Positions 30,465-39,174 of a stretch of 50,095 nt of DNA are shown in pieces. The stretch's first letter is position 1, and each line of letters opens with the position of its first letter. The stretch is from Deltaproteobacteria bacterium. GTDB lineage: Bacteria; Myxococcota_A; UBA9160; UBA6930. Both the position numbers and the translations under genes were made by a program. The notes under the pieces were generated by a model, which was not told the origin of the DNA, did no database searches, and worked only from the letters and a program-made list of their open reading frames with translations. The stretch is from assembly GCA_029261795.1 (NCBI GenBank), contig JAJDAP010000104.1, positions 1 to 50,095 on the forward strand, read 5' to 3'.

Positions 30465-31289
30465 TCAGAGATCCCCCGCCGAGCGATCGAAGGCGCGCAG
30501 GATGGTTTCGAACCGACCCACGACCTGCGCCTGGTGGGGCGGATGCGTGACCCAATGGCTCCAGTTCTCGCGGATCGCCTGAGCCGCGTCTCGCACGGCT
30601 CGTTCCGGCGCAACCAGATCGGCGAAGTCGGGTAGCGTTTCGCGAGCGACGATGCGGACGTCGTCCTCGTCGGTCAGGTTCGAAGCGTCTCTCCGGGCAT
30701 CGCCGCTCGAAGCCAGGTGATTGGTCGCGGTGGGGCCCGGCAACAGCGCCGTTACGCCGATCCCCTCTTCGGCAAGCTCGGCCCGCAAGGCTTCCGTGTA
30801 GGAGAGAACGGCCGCTTTGGAGGCGCTGTAGATTCCCAGGCGTTCGACCGGCAACACCGCCTGGGTCGAGGCCGTGACCACGAAGTGTCCGCCAGCGCCG
30901 GCGCGTACCTGGGGCAGGAAGAGCTCGACGGTCTGCGCGGTTCCGAGCACGTTGACGCGGAAGACCCATTTCCAGTCGCTCTCGTTCACCCGATCGAGAC
31001 GGCCCATCTGTACGACACCCACATTGGCGCAGACCACCGACGCGGGCCCCAGCGAATCTTCCACTTCGCCAGCGAAGCGTTCCATCGAGGCGCGGTCGCC
31101 CACTTCGACGCCGAAGCCGCGGGCTTCGCCGCCCTCGGCCCGGATAGCATCGGCGACGCAGGAAGCGCCCGAGGCGTCCAGGTCCGCGACGGCTACACGC
31201 ATGCCTTCTCCAGCCAGCGTGGCCGAGAGCGCGGCGCCGATTCCACTGGCGCCCCCGGTTACCACCGCGATGCGTCCGTCCAGTTCCAT
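30465..31289 (-). CDS. SDR oxidoreductase
   Basis: 274 residues from ATG 31289, with GGGAGGG upstream. 'AVVTGGASGIGAALSATLAGEG', 'VADLDASGA', 'CANVGVVQ', 'VVTASTQAVL' (Ser/Thr) and 'YSASKAAVL' (Tyr/Lys). Classical SDR with a C-terminal extension of about 50 residues after the Rossmann fold ('AQAIRENWSHWVTHPPHQ'), a pattern common in SDRs near acyl-CoA ligases. Substrate unknown. Divergent from the AMP-binding ligase 59 bp away, so they likely share a control region. Confidence 0.86.
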   Translation of the reverse strand: MELDGRIAVVTGGASGIGAALSATLAGEGMRVAVADLDASGASCVADAIRAEGGEARGFGVEVGDRASMERFAGEVEDSLGPASVVCANVGVVQMGRLDRVNESDWKWVFRVNVLGTAQTVELFLPQVRAGAGGHFVVTASTQAVLPVERLGIYSASKAAVLSYTEALRAELAEEGIGVTALLPGPTATNHLASSGDARRDASNLTDEDDVRIVARETLPDFADLVAPERAVRDAAQAIRENWSHWVTHPPHQAQVVGRFETILRAFDRSAGDL

Positions 31290-31347
31290 CCGGCCCTCCC
31301 TTCGGAGCGCGCAGTGTACACTCCGGGGCCCCGCACACGGAGAATCG

Positions 31348-32955
31348 ATGCCGCTGCTCGACCTCGACGACCCTGCTGAGCGGTTGCTCGGCCGCTGCCT
31401 GCTGCGACAGGCCGAGGCGGACCCGGACCGGGACTTCATCGTCTGGGATACCGAGCACTTCTCCTACGGCCGCGTGAACGAACTGGCGAACGCGAGCGTG
31501 CGCGGGTTCGGCGATCTGGGTGTGAGTGCCGGCGACACGGTCTCGTTCTATCTAGATACGGGTCCCGAGTGGGTCTGGTCGACGCTAGGCCTCAACAAGG
31601 CCGGCGCCGTCTGGGTGCCGACGAACGTCGATTACAAGGGCCGCTGGCTGGCTGAATCGTTCGAGGACGGAGCGGCGAAGCTACTGGTGACCGACGCGCA
31701 TCTGTTGCCACGGATACAGGAGTTGGGCGGCCACCCGTTCGAGAAGATCGTCGTGCGTGGAGACGCCGCCGGCGCAGATCTGGGCGTGCCCCTGATTCCC
31801 ATCGAGGCGTTATGTGCCAAGCCCGGGCCGGAGCCCGATATCGACGATCTGTCCTACGGCGACACCGCCTCCATCCTTTGGACTTCCGGCACGACCGGAC
31901 GCTCGAAGGGCGTGATGCAGAGCCATAACGTCTGGATTCGGGCGGCGCTCGACGGCGTCGAGAACTCGGAGGTTCGCTCGGACGACATCATCTATAGCTG
32001 TCTACCGATGTATCAGTCTGCCGCCTGGGTGGCGAACGTCTATCGCGCGCTGGTCGCCGGCATTCCCTGCGCGATGGACCCGCGCTTCTCGGCCAGCGAG
32101 TTCTGGGATCGCACGCGCCACTACGGCGCCAGCATGGTGTTCACCCTGGGTGCCATGCACATGTTCCTGTGGAACGCGCCGGAACGGGACGACGATGCCG
32201 ACAACCCGGTGCGTGTCGCCGGTTTCGTACCGCTCCCCGACGCCTTGATCCCGAAGTTCAAGGAGCGTTTCGGGATCGAAGAGATTCCGCAGGGCTACGG
32301 CCAGAGCGAAGTGATGTCGCTGATGTCCCGTCGGCCGGGAAAGCCGTACACCGAGAATTCGTTGGGCGAGCCCGCCGCCGGGATCGAAGTGCGGCTGCTC
32401 GATGACGGAGACCGGGAAGTTCCGATCGGCGAAGTGGGCGAGTTCAGTATCCGGCCGGAAGTACCCCACGCGATCTTCAATGGCTACTTCCGGAACCCGG
32501 AGGCGACGGTCGAGGCGTGGAGCAATCTCTGGTACCACACCGGAGATCTCGGTCGCCGCAACGAGGCCGGCGAGTTCTTCTTCGTCGATCGCAAACAGGA
32601 TTTCATCCGCTTCAAGGGCCGCAACATCGCATCTTTTGCGGTGGAGGCGGCGGTGGCGGCGCGTCCGGCCGTTGCCCAGTGTGCGGCCCACGGGGTTACC
32701 TCCGAGCAACTCGCGGCCGAAGCGGAACTGAAGGTGTGCATCGTGCGCCAGCCGGAGACCGAGCTTTCCGCCGAGGAGATCGCGCGGTTCGTCAACGATA
32801 CGGCGCCCTACTTCTTCGTGCCGCGTTACATCGAGTTCCTGGACGAACTTCCCCAGACCCCGACGGGTCGGGTGCAGAAGTTCCGGCTGCGCGAGCGCGG
32901 ATTGACGCCGACAACCTGGGACGCGCGAGTCGTGGGTTTCGAGGTCAAGCGCTAG
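31348..32955 (+). CDS. AMP-forming acyl-CoA ligase, CaiC/FadD-like
   Basis: 535 residues. ATP/AMP motifs in order: 'ILWTSGTTGRSKGVMQSH' (P-loop-like), 'YGQSEVMSL', 'WYHTGDLG', 'DRKQDFIRFKGRNIA', and the C-terminal 'TPTGRVQKFRLRERG' with the adenylation Lys. The CaiC-like form ('NGYFRNPEATVEAWSNLW') suits medium or branched carboxylates rather than plain long-chain fatty acids. It would activate acids made by the P450/SDR/aldehyde-dehydrogenase series for the racemase and dehydrogenase. ACGGAG precedes ATG 31348. The SDR 22 bp downstream is probably cotranscribed. Some mycobacterial FadD17/19 sterol-side-chain ligases look similar; substrate not proven. Confidence 0.88.
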   Translation: MPLLDLDDPAERLLGRCLLRQAEADPDRDFIVWDTEHFSYGRVNELANASVRGFGDLGVSAGDTVSFYLDTGPEWVWSTLGLNKAGAVWVPTNVDYKGRWLAESFEDGAAKLLVTDAHLLPRIQELGGHPFEKIVVRGDAAGADLGVPLIPIEALCAKPGPEPDIDDLSYGDTASILWTSGTTGRSKGVMQSHNVWIRAALDGVENSEVRSDDIIYSCLPMYQSAAWVANVYRALVAGIPCAMDPRFSASEFWDRTRHYGASMVFTLGAMHMFLWNAPERDDDADNPVRVAGFVPLPDALIPKFKERFGIEEIPQGYGQSEVMSLMSRRPGKPYTENSLGEPAAGIEVRLLDDGDREVPIGEVGEFSIRPEVPHAIFNGYFRNPEATVEAWSNLWYHTGDLGRRNEAGEFFFVDRKQDFIRFKGRNIASFAVEAAVAARPAVAQCAAHGVTSEQLAAEAELKVCIVRQPETELSAEEIARFVNDTAPYFFVPRYIEFLDELPQTPTGRVQKFRLRERGLTPTTWDARVVGFEVKR

Positions 32956-32977
32956 CAGCCGAGCTACGCTCGTGGCC

Positions 32978-33811
32978 ATGGAACTCCAAGACAAGATCGC
33001 CATCGTCACGGGCGGTGCCAGCGGCATCGGTCGCGGCCTCGTACAACGTTTCCACCAGGAGGGTGCCCGCCACGTGGTCGTCGTCGATCGCGACGAGGCA
33101 GGTGCCAAGGCCGCCGCCTCCGAGGTCGGCGGGACCGGCGTCGCGGCCGACGTCTCCGACGAGGAGGCGATAAGTCGGTTGGTCGCGCAGACCGAAGCAG
33201 CGCACGGCGGCGTCGACCTGTTCGTATCGAACGCCGGTTACGTGACCATCGGCGGCCTCGAAGCTCCTGTCGCGGATCTCGAACGCATGTGGGGCGTGCA
33301 CGTGCTTGCGCATCTCTATGCGGCACGGGCCGTGTTGCCCGGAATGATCGAACGCGGGAGCGGCTACCTCTTGAGCACGGCTTCTGCGGCGGGCCTGCTC
33401 TCCCAGTTCGGCTCGCTCCACTATGCGGTGACCAAGCACGCGGCCGTCGCCCTGGCGGAGTGGATCGCGATCACCCACGGCCACCAGGGGATCGGCGTCT
33501 CGGTGTTGTGTCCCCAGGCCGTCGAAACGAACATCGGCCAGAACAGCCCGGACCGCGAGAAGATGAACGCTGGGCCCGGCGCAGGGGTGGCAAGTCAGGA
33601 TGGTGTGCTGAAGCCCGATGATGTGGCGCAAGTGGTCATCGACGCATTGCGCGAGGAACGCTTCCACGTCCTGCCCCACCCGGACGTTCGCGAGTACGTG
33701 AAGCGAAAGGGCGCCGATGTCGATCGCTGGATCGGCGGCATGCAGCGCTGGCAGGGCAGCATGTTCTCGGCGGAAGATCACCCGGCGAACTGGCTCACTC
33801 GCAAGAACTAG
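32978..33811 (+). CDS. SDR oxidoreductase
   Basis: 277 residues (ATG 32978; a GTG at 32972 is in frame). 'IAIVTGGASGIGRGLVQRF', 'VVVVDRDEAGA', 'VSNAGYV', 'LLSTASAAGL' (Ser), 'YAVTKHAAV' (Tyr/Lys) and 'VLCPQAVETNI'. The C-terminal tail 'ERFHVLPHPDVREYVKRK' and 'WIGGMQRWQ' is found in a widespread SDR subgroup associated with lipid metabolism. NAD(P) alcohol/ketone conversion; substrate unknown. Probably cotranscribed with the ligase. Its end is 12 bp from the end of the convergent chemotaxis-like gene. Confidence 0.86.
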   Translation: MELQDKIAIVTGGASGIGRGLVQRFHQEGARHVVVVDRDEAGAKAAASEVGGTGVAADVSDEEAISRLVAQTEAAHGGVDLFVSNAGYVTIGGLEAPVADLERMWGVHVLAHLYAARAVLPGMIERGSGYLLSTASAAGLLSQFGSLHYAVTKHAAVALAEWIAITHGHQGIGVSVLCPQAVETNIGQNSPDREKMNAGPGAGVASQDGVLKPDDVAQVVIDALREERFHVLPHPDVREYVKRKGADVDRWIGGMQRWQGSMFSAEDHPANWLTRKN

Positions 33812-33823
33812 CCGTCCGCGGGA

Positions 33824-35413
33824 TCAGGCGTCGAAGCGGTCGAGATCTCCGTTCAATCGCTTCGTCCGCTCGTCGAGGTCGCTGGTTCCGGCCGCGAGAA
33901 GTTCCGCGTGTTGCAAGCCCGCATCCGCGAGCTCTGCGACCGCCCGAAGTCCACCCAGGACTTCGTCGCCCACTTCGCTCTGGGCCACGGTCGAGCGTCG
34001 GATCTCTTCGATGCCTTCGGCCAGGGCAGCGGCCCCTTCGGTGATCTGGCGGCTCTCGCCGGCTTGCTTCGAACAGGTCTCGGCGACGCGCTGCGCCAGA
34101 TCCCGCATGTCATCGAGCTTGCGCAAGACCAACTGGCTCGACGCCTTCTGCTCGCGGGTGGCCTGGCCGATCTGTTGAACGAGATCGGCGACCTCGTCCA
34201 TACAAGAACCGACGGCGGTCAGTTCGGCGACCTGCTCTTCGGTGGCGGTCGCGATCTCGCGCGTCATCGCCGTGGCCTGCTCCGAGCCGTCGTGGATCTG
34301 TTGCAGGCTCGCGTCGGCGGCGTCGGATAGCACGCGCCCGGCTGCGACGCGGGCGGCACCGATCTCGACCGCCTCCACCGCACCATCGACCTGCTCTCGC
34401 ACCGCGGCCACGTGGCCGGCGATCTCCTTGGTCGAGTCCGTCGTGAGATTCGCGAGTTCCCGAACCTCGCCGGCAACGACGGAGAAGGACCGGCCCTGTT
34501 CCCCAGCCTGGGCCGCGATGATCGAAGCGTTCAGGGCCAACAGATGGGTTCGGGATACGAGCTCATCGATCAGGCCGACGATGTCTTCGATGGAGGCCGA
34601 GCGCTCGGCCAGCCGTTCGATCGTTCCCTGGACATCGTGAAAGCTCTCGTCGATGTCTCGCATGCCGCCAGCAAGCTCGCGCACGCGCTCGATTCCGGCG
34701 CGCGCATGGTCGAGGGCCTCTTCACTCACGCGATGGGTCGCGGCGGCGTTGGTCTCGACCGAGCGGACCGAATGCTCCATGCGGCCGAGTCGGTCGCGGG
34801 TCGTGTCACTGGAAACGCCGAGCCGTTCGGCGCCCTGGGCGATCTGGCCGACCGCCGCGGAGAGTTCCGTGGTGGCGGAGGCGACTTCTTCCATCAACTG
34901 GCGAAGCTCGTCGGTATTCTCCGCGATCTCCCAGATCGATCCGTCCAGGGCCGCAACGGACGCGGCGGTTTCGCTGGCATGGGGACTGAGGCGGGTCAGG
35001 GTCTCGCCGACCTCGAGCCTCGATGCGCCCACCTGCTCGATGGACCCGATCGATTCCGAGATGGTCGTGTGCTGGCGTTTCGCATCCGCGCCGAACTCCA
35101 AGCTGGCCGAGCCGATCTTGGCGCCTGCCTGCCGGACCTTGTCGAGGCTCTCGCGCGCATCGGCCGAGACCGCGACCAGTTCGTCGCGCATGCGCTCGGC
35201 GTGGGTCGTTAGTTCAGCGAGCCGCGAGCGCGTGGCAGCGCGTTGCGTTCGTTGTTGTCCGATCCAAAGGCCGGCGAGCAACAGGACGGGAAGGGCGTGC
35301 CAGGGGCCGCCGGTCCAGAAGGCCAGGGCAACAGTGCCCGCACAAACACAGGCCGCCGCCATCGCCGTGGCATGATTCCGCAGAAGATCCAATGCAGGTC
35401 CGACCGCGGGCAT
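33824..35413 (-). CDS. Methyl-accepting chemotaxis-like signalling protein without periplasmic sensor
   Basis: 529 residues. Two closely spaced hydrophobic helices near the N-terminus (about 15-31 and 38-53), with only a few residues between them, leave no periplasmic domain. The rest is a long coiled coil. The signalling tip is clear: 'IVGLIDELVSRTHLLALNASIIAAQAGEQGRSFSVVAGEVRELA', the CheA/CheW-contacting hairpin. Ala/Glu/Gln-rich repeats on either side fit methylation helices. It would sense a cytoplasmic or membrane signal; no che genes occur nearby, so its pathway is unknown. (The tip spans roughly residues 287-330; catalytic activity is not expected.). Confidence 0.88.
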   Translation of the reverse strand: MPAVGPALDLLRNHATAMAAACVCAGTVALAFWTGGPWHALPVLLLAGLWIGQQRTQRAATRSRLAELTTHAERMRDELVAVSADARESLDKVRQAGAKIGSASLEFGADAKRQHTTISESIGSIEQVGASRLEVGETLTRLSPHASETAASVAALDGSIWEIAENTDELRQLMEEVASATTELSAAVGQIAQGAERLGVSSDTTRDRLGRMEHSVRSVETNAAATHRVSEEALDHARAGIERVRELAGGMRDIDESFHDVQGTIERLAERSASIEDIVGLIDELVSRTHLLALNASIIAAQAGEQGRSFSVVAGEVRELANLTTDSTKEIAGHVAAVREQVDGAVEAVEIGAARVAAGRVLSDAADASLQQIHDGSEQATAMTREIATATEEQVAELTAVGSCMDEVADLVQQIGQATREQKASSQLVLRKLDDMRDLAQRVAETCSKQAGESRQITEGAAALAEGIEEIRRSTVAQSEVGDEVLGGLRAVAELADAGLQHAELLAAGTSDLDERTKRLNGDLDRFDA

Positions 35414-35457
35414 TCTGCCAACGTCCTCCCGAGCCTCTCTTCGGCGTCAAACCACTT

Positions 35458-35476
35458 CCCCTTGAGGCGGAAGGGG
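35458..35476. terminator. Stem-loop after the ThuA-like gene
   Basis: CCCCTT, 7-nt loop, AAGGGG in the 90-bp gap between the ThuA-like gene (upstream on the minus strand) and the chemotaxis-like gene. Candidate terminator for the SDR-amidohydrolase-ThuA operon. No strong T-run follows, so the assignment is tentative. Confidence 0.4.
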
Positions 35477-35503
35477 TTGGCTGCAGGATCTGCCGCCCGG
35501 GGA

Positions 35504-36472
35504 CTAGTCGAGGCCGAAGCGCTCGCGGATCTCGGCCGGATCATGGAAGAACCAGGGCCGCCGCTCATCCTGGCCGCCCTCGAGTTCGACGAGGCTCCGA
35601 GGGGCGGAGTTCATGCCGCGAGCCGGGACCTCCGCCCCGGCACTCCAGACGATGGCGTTGAGCACGAGCCGGCGGAAGCCGTCATTGCCCCAGTTCCAGT
35701 GGAAGTGCCCGCCTGAGAAGCCGACGCCGCGTCCGCCATCCTCGCGCTCGACGGCCCAGGCCAACGTTTCCTTCCGTCCACTCGCCGCGAGCACATGCTC
35801 CTTGGCGGAGCGTGGCCAGGTGGGGTTGGCACGCGCCTCATCGTCGGGAACGGCACGGACGAGAGGAATGATGCGATCCGCGGAGGGGCGGAAGCGCAAC
35901 GAGAAATACCATTCGTCGAAGACCGAAAGCGCGCCCACGCCTCTGCTGACGGGGTGGTCGGGTTCGAGTTCGAGTGCAGCCTGCCAGGTCGGGTTGGTCG
36001 AATAACCATCCTCGTAGTAGCCGCCGAGAAAGCGCGAGAACGCATCGGCCGGAGCGCCGAGCGGGACCTCGATGGCATAGTGCATGGCCATCAGTCCACC
36101 CCCGCCGGCAACGAACCGCTCGATCTCGGTGGGGTGGGCGATCGCTGGATGAGCGCTGCCGCCGTCCATGTAGAGCACCAGCCCGGCCGCCCCGGAAAGA
36201 TCGATGCCCTCGGCTGGCCAGCCGTTCCGGTAGAGCCGTGCGCGCACCGGGCTCTCCGGGCGGTTGAGAGCGGCCACGAGCAGTTCGCCGCCGGCATTGA
36301 ACTCGTGGGCGCCGTAGCGATGGCTGGCTTCGCCGGCGACGAAGACGACGAGCGGCTTGCCCCCAGCCGACGCGTCGACGCTCATCCCGAGGATTGCGAA
36401 AAGAACCAGAAGGCCTCGTGCGCGCAACTGGAGGCTAGGCGTCCAGCTTGAGCACACGCTCTGCGTTCTCAT
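35504..36472 (-). CDS. Exported ThuA-domain protein
   Basis: 322 residues from ATG 36472, which overlaps the amidohydrolase end by 38 bp; a TTG at 36427 would give a shorter N-terminus with a cleaner signal peptide ('GLLVLFAILGMSVDASAG'). ThuA features: 'VVFVAGEASHRYGAHEFNAG', 'GGGGLMAMHYAIEVP' (the conserved G-x-x-x-x-H-Y), 'GYYEDGY', and 'GFSGGHFHWNWGNDGFRRL' followed by 'NAIVWSAGAEVP', the common ending of the exported ThuA group. ThuA proteins have a class-I amidotransferase-like fold and are linked to carbohydrate use; the true activity is uncertain. Third gene of a minus-strand operon. Confidence 0.85.
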   Translation of the reverse strand: MRTQSVCSSWTPSLQLRARGLLVLFAILGMSVDASAGGKPLVVFVAGEASHRYGAHEFNAGGELLVAALNRPESPVRARLYRNGWPAEGIDLSGAAGLVLYMDGGSAHPAIAHPTEIERFVAGGGGLMAMHYAIEVPLGAPADAFSRFLGGYYEDGYSTNPTWQAALELEPDHPVSRGVGALSVFDEWYFSLRFRPSADRIIPLVRAVPDDEARANPTWPRSAKEHVLAASGRKETLAWAVEREDGGRGVGFSGGHFHWNWGNDGFRRLVLNAIVWSAGAEVPARGMNSAPRSLVELEGGQDERRPWFFHDPAEIRERFGLD

Positions 36473-37301
36473 GCAGGAACTTCGGCCACACGTGGTCGCG
36501 GAAGGGGACGTCCTTCATCTCGGTCATGATCCGCTCGAGCGAGAGCCCCATCGGGAAGTAGCCGGCGTAGATGATCTTGTCCGCGCCGCGCGTGTTGGCG
36601 TACTTGACGATGGCTTCGGGATAGTGCTTGGGCGCGAAGGCGCTGGTGCAGTAGTGGAGGCCCGGCCACTTGAGCATCAGCTTGACGGCCAGGTCTTCCC
36701 ACGGTTCGCAGCCGTGGAAGGTGATGATCTTCAGCTCCGGGAAGTGGTAACAGACCTCGTCGAGGTGCTCGACGTGCTGGCAGTGCATGGGCACCCGCGG
36801 GCCGGGCACGCCGGCATTCAAGCCGATGGGAATGTCGAGTTCGCAGCACTTCGCATAGATCGGGTAGAACTGCTTGTCGTTGATGTTCACCTGGGGCACC
36901 AGGCCAGCGGGGAAGCACGAGACCATCTTCACGCCGTACTCGTCGTGCAGGCGCTGCAGGTGGTAGATCGTCTCCATCCCGTCGAGCGGGTTCACGCCGC
37001 CCGTCGGGTAGAAGCGCTCGGGAAACTCCTTCAGCGCACGTGCGCCGATCTCGCTGAGCGGGCTCGTCCCCGTGCGCCGGATGCCCCACTTGTCCATCTC
37101 TTCGACGGTAGCTTCGAGCGGGTCGCGATCCTTGCCCCAATCGTAGGGGACGCCCTTGAACATGTACTCGACCGGGAAGGTGCTTTCCTTGGTAGCCTTG
37201 TCGTTCGAGGCCTTGCGCAGGAAGTCGTACATGGCGCCGTGGTCGAGGATCGGGAACGAGAGCATCAGGTCGACGATGGGGAGGCCTTCGGGCATCGGCA
37301 T
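36435..37301 (-). CDS. Amidohydrolase-2 homologue lacking visible metal ligands
   Basis: 288 residues with the fold pattern of Amidohydro_2 ('FPERFYPTGGVNP', 'LHDEYGVKMVSCFPAG', 'FPELKIITFHGCEPWEDLAVKLM', 'FLHENAERVLKLDA'). The usual ligands are replaced. The N-terminal D-x-H position reads 'IVDLMLSFP', the central His strand reads 'IPIGLNAGVPG', and the C-terminal 'GSDYP' reads 'YAGYFPMG', so the catalytic Asp is missing. Only the His in 'TFHGCEPW' remains. It may be a non-metal or non-catalytic relative. It lies 15 bp after the SDR gene and overlaps the ThuA-like gene. Confidence 0.8.
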   Translation of the reverse strand: MPMPEGLPIVDLMLSFPILDHGAMYDFLRKASNDKATKESTFPVEYMFKGVPYDWGKDRDPLEATVEEMDKWGIRRTGTSPLSEIGARALKEFPERFYPTGGVNPLDGMETIYHLQRLHDEYGVKMVSCFPAGLVPQVNINDKQFYPIYAKCCELDIPIGLNAGVPGPRVPMHCQHVEHLDEVCYHFPELKIITFHGCEPWEDLAVKLMLKWPGLHYCTSAFAPKHYPEAIVKYANTRGADKIIYAGYFPMGLSLERIMTEMKDVPFRDHVWPKFLHENAERVLKLDA

Positions 37302-37316
37302 GGAAGAGTTCCTTTG

Positions 37317-38195
37317 CTAGTCGAGGGAGAACGGGCCCTTGCCCATCTGCTCGCGGATCGGGGTGAACTCGGGCTGACGCATCGCGCGGCGTTGCCAGTT
37401 GACGCCGTCGACCACCAACGTGTGCCCGCTGATGTACGAGGCGTAGGGCGAAGAGAGGAACGTTGCGGCCCAACCGAGTTCGCGGAGGCGGCCAGTGCGT
37501 TGCGCCGGGCAGCTGGCTTCCTCGGCTTCGCGGTTGCCGCGTCCTGGCACGCCCTGGATATCGGCGGTTTCGTCTTCGTGCGGGAACAGGCCGGGCACCA
37601 GGCCGTTGACGCGAATGCCGTAGGGCGCCCACTCCACCGCCAGTGTCTCGGTCATGTTCTTCACGCCGGCCTTTGCGGCGGCCGAGTGCGCGAAGCCGGG
37701 CCCGCCCGTCCAGGCATAGGAAGCGCCGACGTTGATGATGCTTGCCGGGCTCTCGCGAGCGATGCAGCGGCGCCCGAGTTCACGCGAGCAGAAGAAGGTG
37801 CCGTTCAACACGATGTCGACCACGGTGCGCCAGCCGTTCGGCGAGAGGTCTTCGGCGGGAACCGGGAAGTTGCCGGCCGCGTTGTTGATCAGGTGGCCGG
37901 GCGCGCCGAGCGCTTCGGTGATCGCGTCGAAGGCATCGGCAATCAGCTCGGGCTTGCGGATATCGGCGCCCACGGCGAAGGCCTGTGCCCCGACCGATTC
38001 GACCGCTTCGACGCCCGCCTTCCGGTGCTCTTCCTGCCGCGAGACGATCGCGACCTTGGCGCCGAGCCGGCCGAACTCCATGGCGATCGCCTTGCCGAGG
38101 CCAGTGCCGCCCCCGGTCACGATCACGGTTTCGCCGTGGTAGCTGCCGTCCGGCAGCGCCTTCGCGCCGAGCGGCGGCGGCTCATGCAAGCCCAT
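37317..38195 (-). CDS. SDR, 2,4-dienoyl-CoA reductase-like
   Basis: 292 residues from ATG 38195, with GAGGAGAG upstream; the frame is open far further but that DNA is antisense to the crotonase gene. 'VIVTGGGTGLGKAIAMEFGRLGAKVAIVSR', 'INNAAGNFP' and 'INVGASYAWTG' are typical. The Tyr-x-x-x-Lys motif is replaced by 'HSAAAK': Lys is present but Ser stands where Tyr is expected. This same change and the 'NNAAGNF' motif are characteristic of 2,4-dienoyl-CoA reductases, which reduce dienoyl-CoAs with NADPH during beta-oxidation of unsaturated chains. Heads the SDR-amidohydrolase-ThuA operon, divergent from the crotonase. Confidence 0.82.
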   Translation of the reverse strand: MGLHEPPPLGAKALPDGSYHGETVIVTGGGTGLGKAIAMEFGRLGAKVAIVSRQEEHRKAGVEAVESVGAQAFAVGADIRKPELIADAFDAITEALGAPGHLINNAAGNFPVPAEDLSPNGWRTVVDIVLNGTFFCSRELGRRCIARESPASIINVGASYAWTGGPGFAHSAAAKAGVKNMTETLAVEWAPYGIRVNGLVPGLFPHEDETADIQGVPGRGNREAEEASCPAQRTGRLRELGWAATFLSSPYASYISGHTLVVDGVNWQRRAMRQPEFTPIREQMGKGPFSLD

Positions 38196-38212
38196 CGGGG
38201 TGCTCTCCTCTA

Positions 38213-38235
38213 AGCTCGATGACGGTAGTCGAGCT
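38213..38235. promoter_or_regulatory. Inverted repeat in the reductase/crotonase divergent promoter
   Basis: AGCTCGA, 9 nt, TCGAGCT, a perfect 7-bp dyad in the 141-bp gap 38196-38336. AGCTCGAT also occurs twice as a direct repeat, at 38213 and 38232. Candidate operator for both transcripts. Nothing else is seen in the gap. Confidence 0.4.
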
Positions 38236-38336
38236 CGATCACCAGCGCCGCCACGGCTTCCGATGATACCTTCGGCGCCGTCCAAACAAGCGGAATCGCC
38301 GGCGAATTCCACCGTGTCCGAAGGAGCGCGCGCCCC

Positions 38337-39146
38337 ATGTCCGAGAGCGTCGATACCGGAACCGAGCAGGTCCTCTGCCAGATCGAGGAACGCGTCGGGC
38401 TCGTCACGCTCAACCGGCCCGAGGCGCGCAACGCCCTCACCATCGACATGAAGCAGGCGCTCGATCGGGTGATCCCGCAGCTCGGGGCCAACCCCGAAGT
38501 GGGCACGGTGTTGCTGACCGGTGCGGGCGGCGCTTTCTGCGCAGGCGGCGATACCAAGATGATGGCCAGGGACGGGAAGCCCCCGTCGCCCGAAGATCGC
38601 AAACGCCAGTTGCGTTGGGAGCACGGCATTCCACGTGCACTGCATCGCTTGGAGAAGCCCACGATCGCGGCCCTGGCCGGCCCGGCTGCCGGTGCCGGCC
38701 TCGGCCTCGCACTCGCCTGCGATCTGCGAATCCTTGCCGAGAGCGCCTTCGTCACCACCTCGTACGTGAAGTTGGGCCTGTCTGGCGATTACGGAACGAG
38801 CTGGTTCCTGACGCAGTTGGTCGGTACCGCGAAAGCACGCGAGATCATGTTCACGGGAGACCGCCTCTCCGCCGAGGAATGCGAACGCCTCGGCCTGGCC
38901 AATCGTGTGGTGCCCGACGCCGAGATTGAAAAGGCTGCACAGGAGTGGGCCGCCGCCATCGCGAACGGCCCGCCGATCGCGCTGCGCATGATGAAGCACA
39001 ACCTGAACCGCGCGGTCACCGAAGATCTCGAAACGGTGCTCGATGCCGAGGCCGAGCGCATGGTCGCCGGCGCGGGCACAGAGGATTACCTGGAGGCCGT
39101 GCAGGCGTTCCAGGAGAAGCGCAAGCCCGTCTTCAAAGGGCGTTAG
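38337..39146 (+). CDS. Enoyl-CoA hydratase/isomerase (crotonase family)
   Basis: 269 residues with GAAGGAG upstream. 'VGLVTLNRPEARNALTIDM' and 'AFCAGGDTKMM' (CoA-binding and first oxyanion segment), then 'IAALAGPAAGAGLGLALACDLRILAESA' (second oxyanion loop). At the position of the hydratase acid the sequence is 'KLGLSGDYGTSWFL', with Asp rather than Glu, as in PaaG-like isomerases. So it may move or hydrate double bonds of an enoyl-CoA; I cannot choose between them. P450 39175 follows after 28 bp and is probably cotranscribed. Confidence 0.88.
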   Translation: MSESVDTGTEQVLCQIEERVGLVTLNRPEARNALTIDMKQALDRVIPQLGANPEVGTVLLTGAGGAFCAGGDTKMMARDGKPPSPEDRKRQLRWEHGIPRALHRLEKPTIAALAGPAAGAGLGLALACDLRILAESAFVTTSYVKLGLSGDYGTSWFLTQLVGTAKAREIMFTGDRLSAEECERLGLANRVVPDAEIEKAAQEWAAAIANGPPIALRMMKHNLNRAVTEDLETVLDAEAERMVAGAGTEDYLEAVQAFQEKRKPVFKGR

Positions 39147-39174
39147 TTCCGGATACCCGAGAAGGAGAACTTCG

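Noticed and set aside
36357..38213. 618-codon plus-strand open frame
   Set aside because: Antisense to the ThuA-like, amidohydrolase and SDR genes; translation is His/Arg/Val/Asp-rich without domains.
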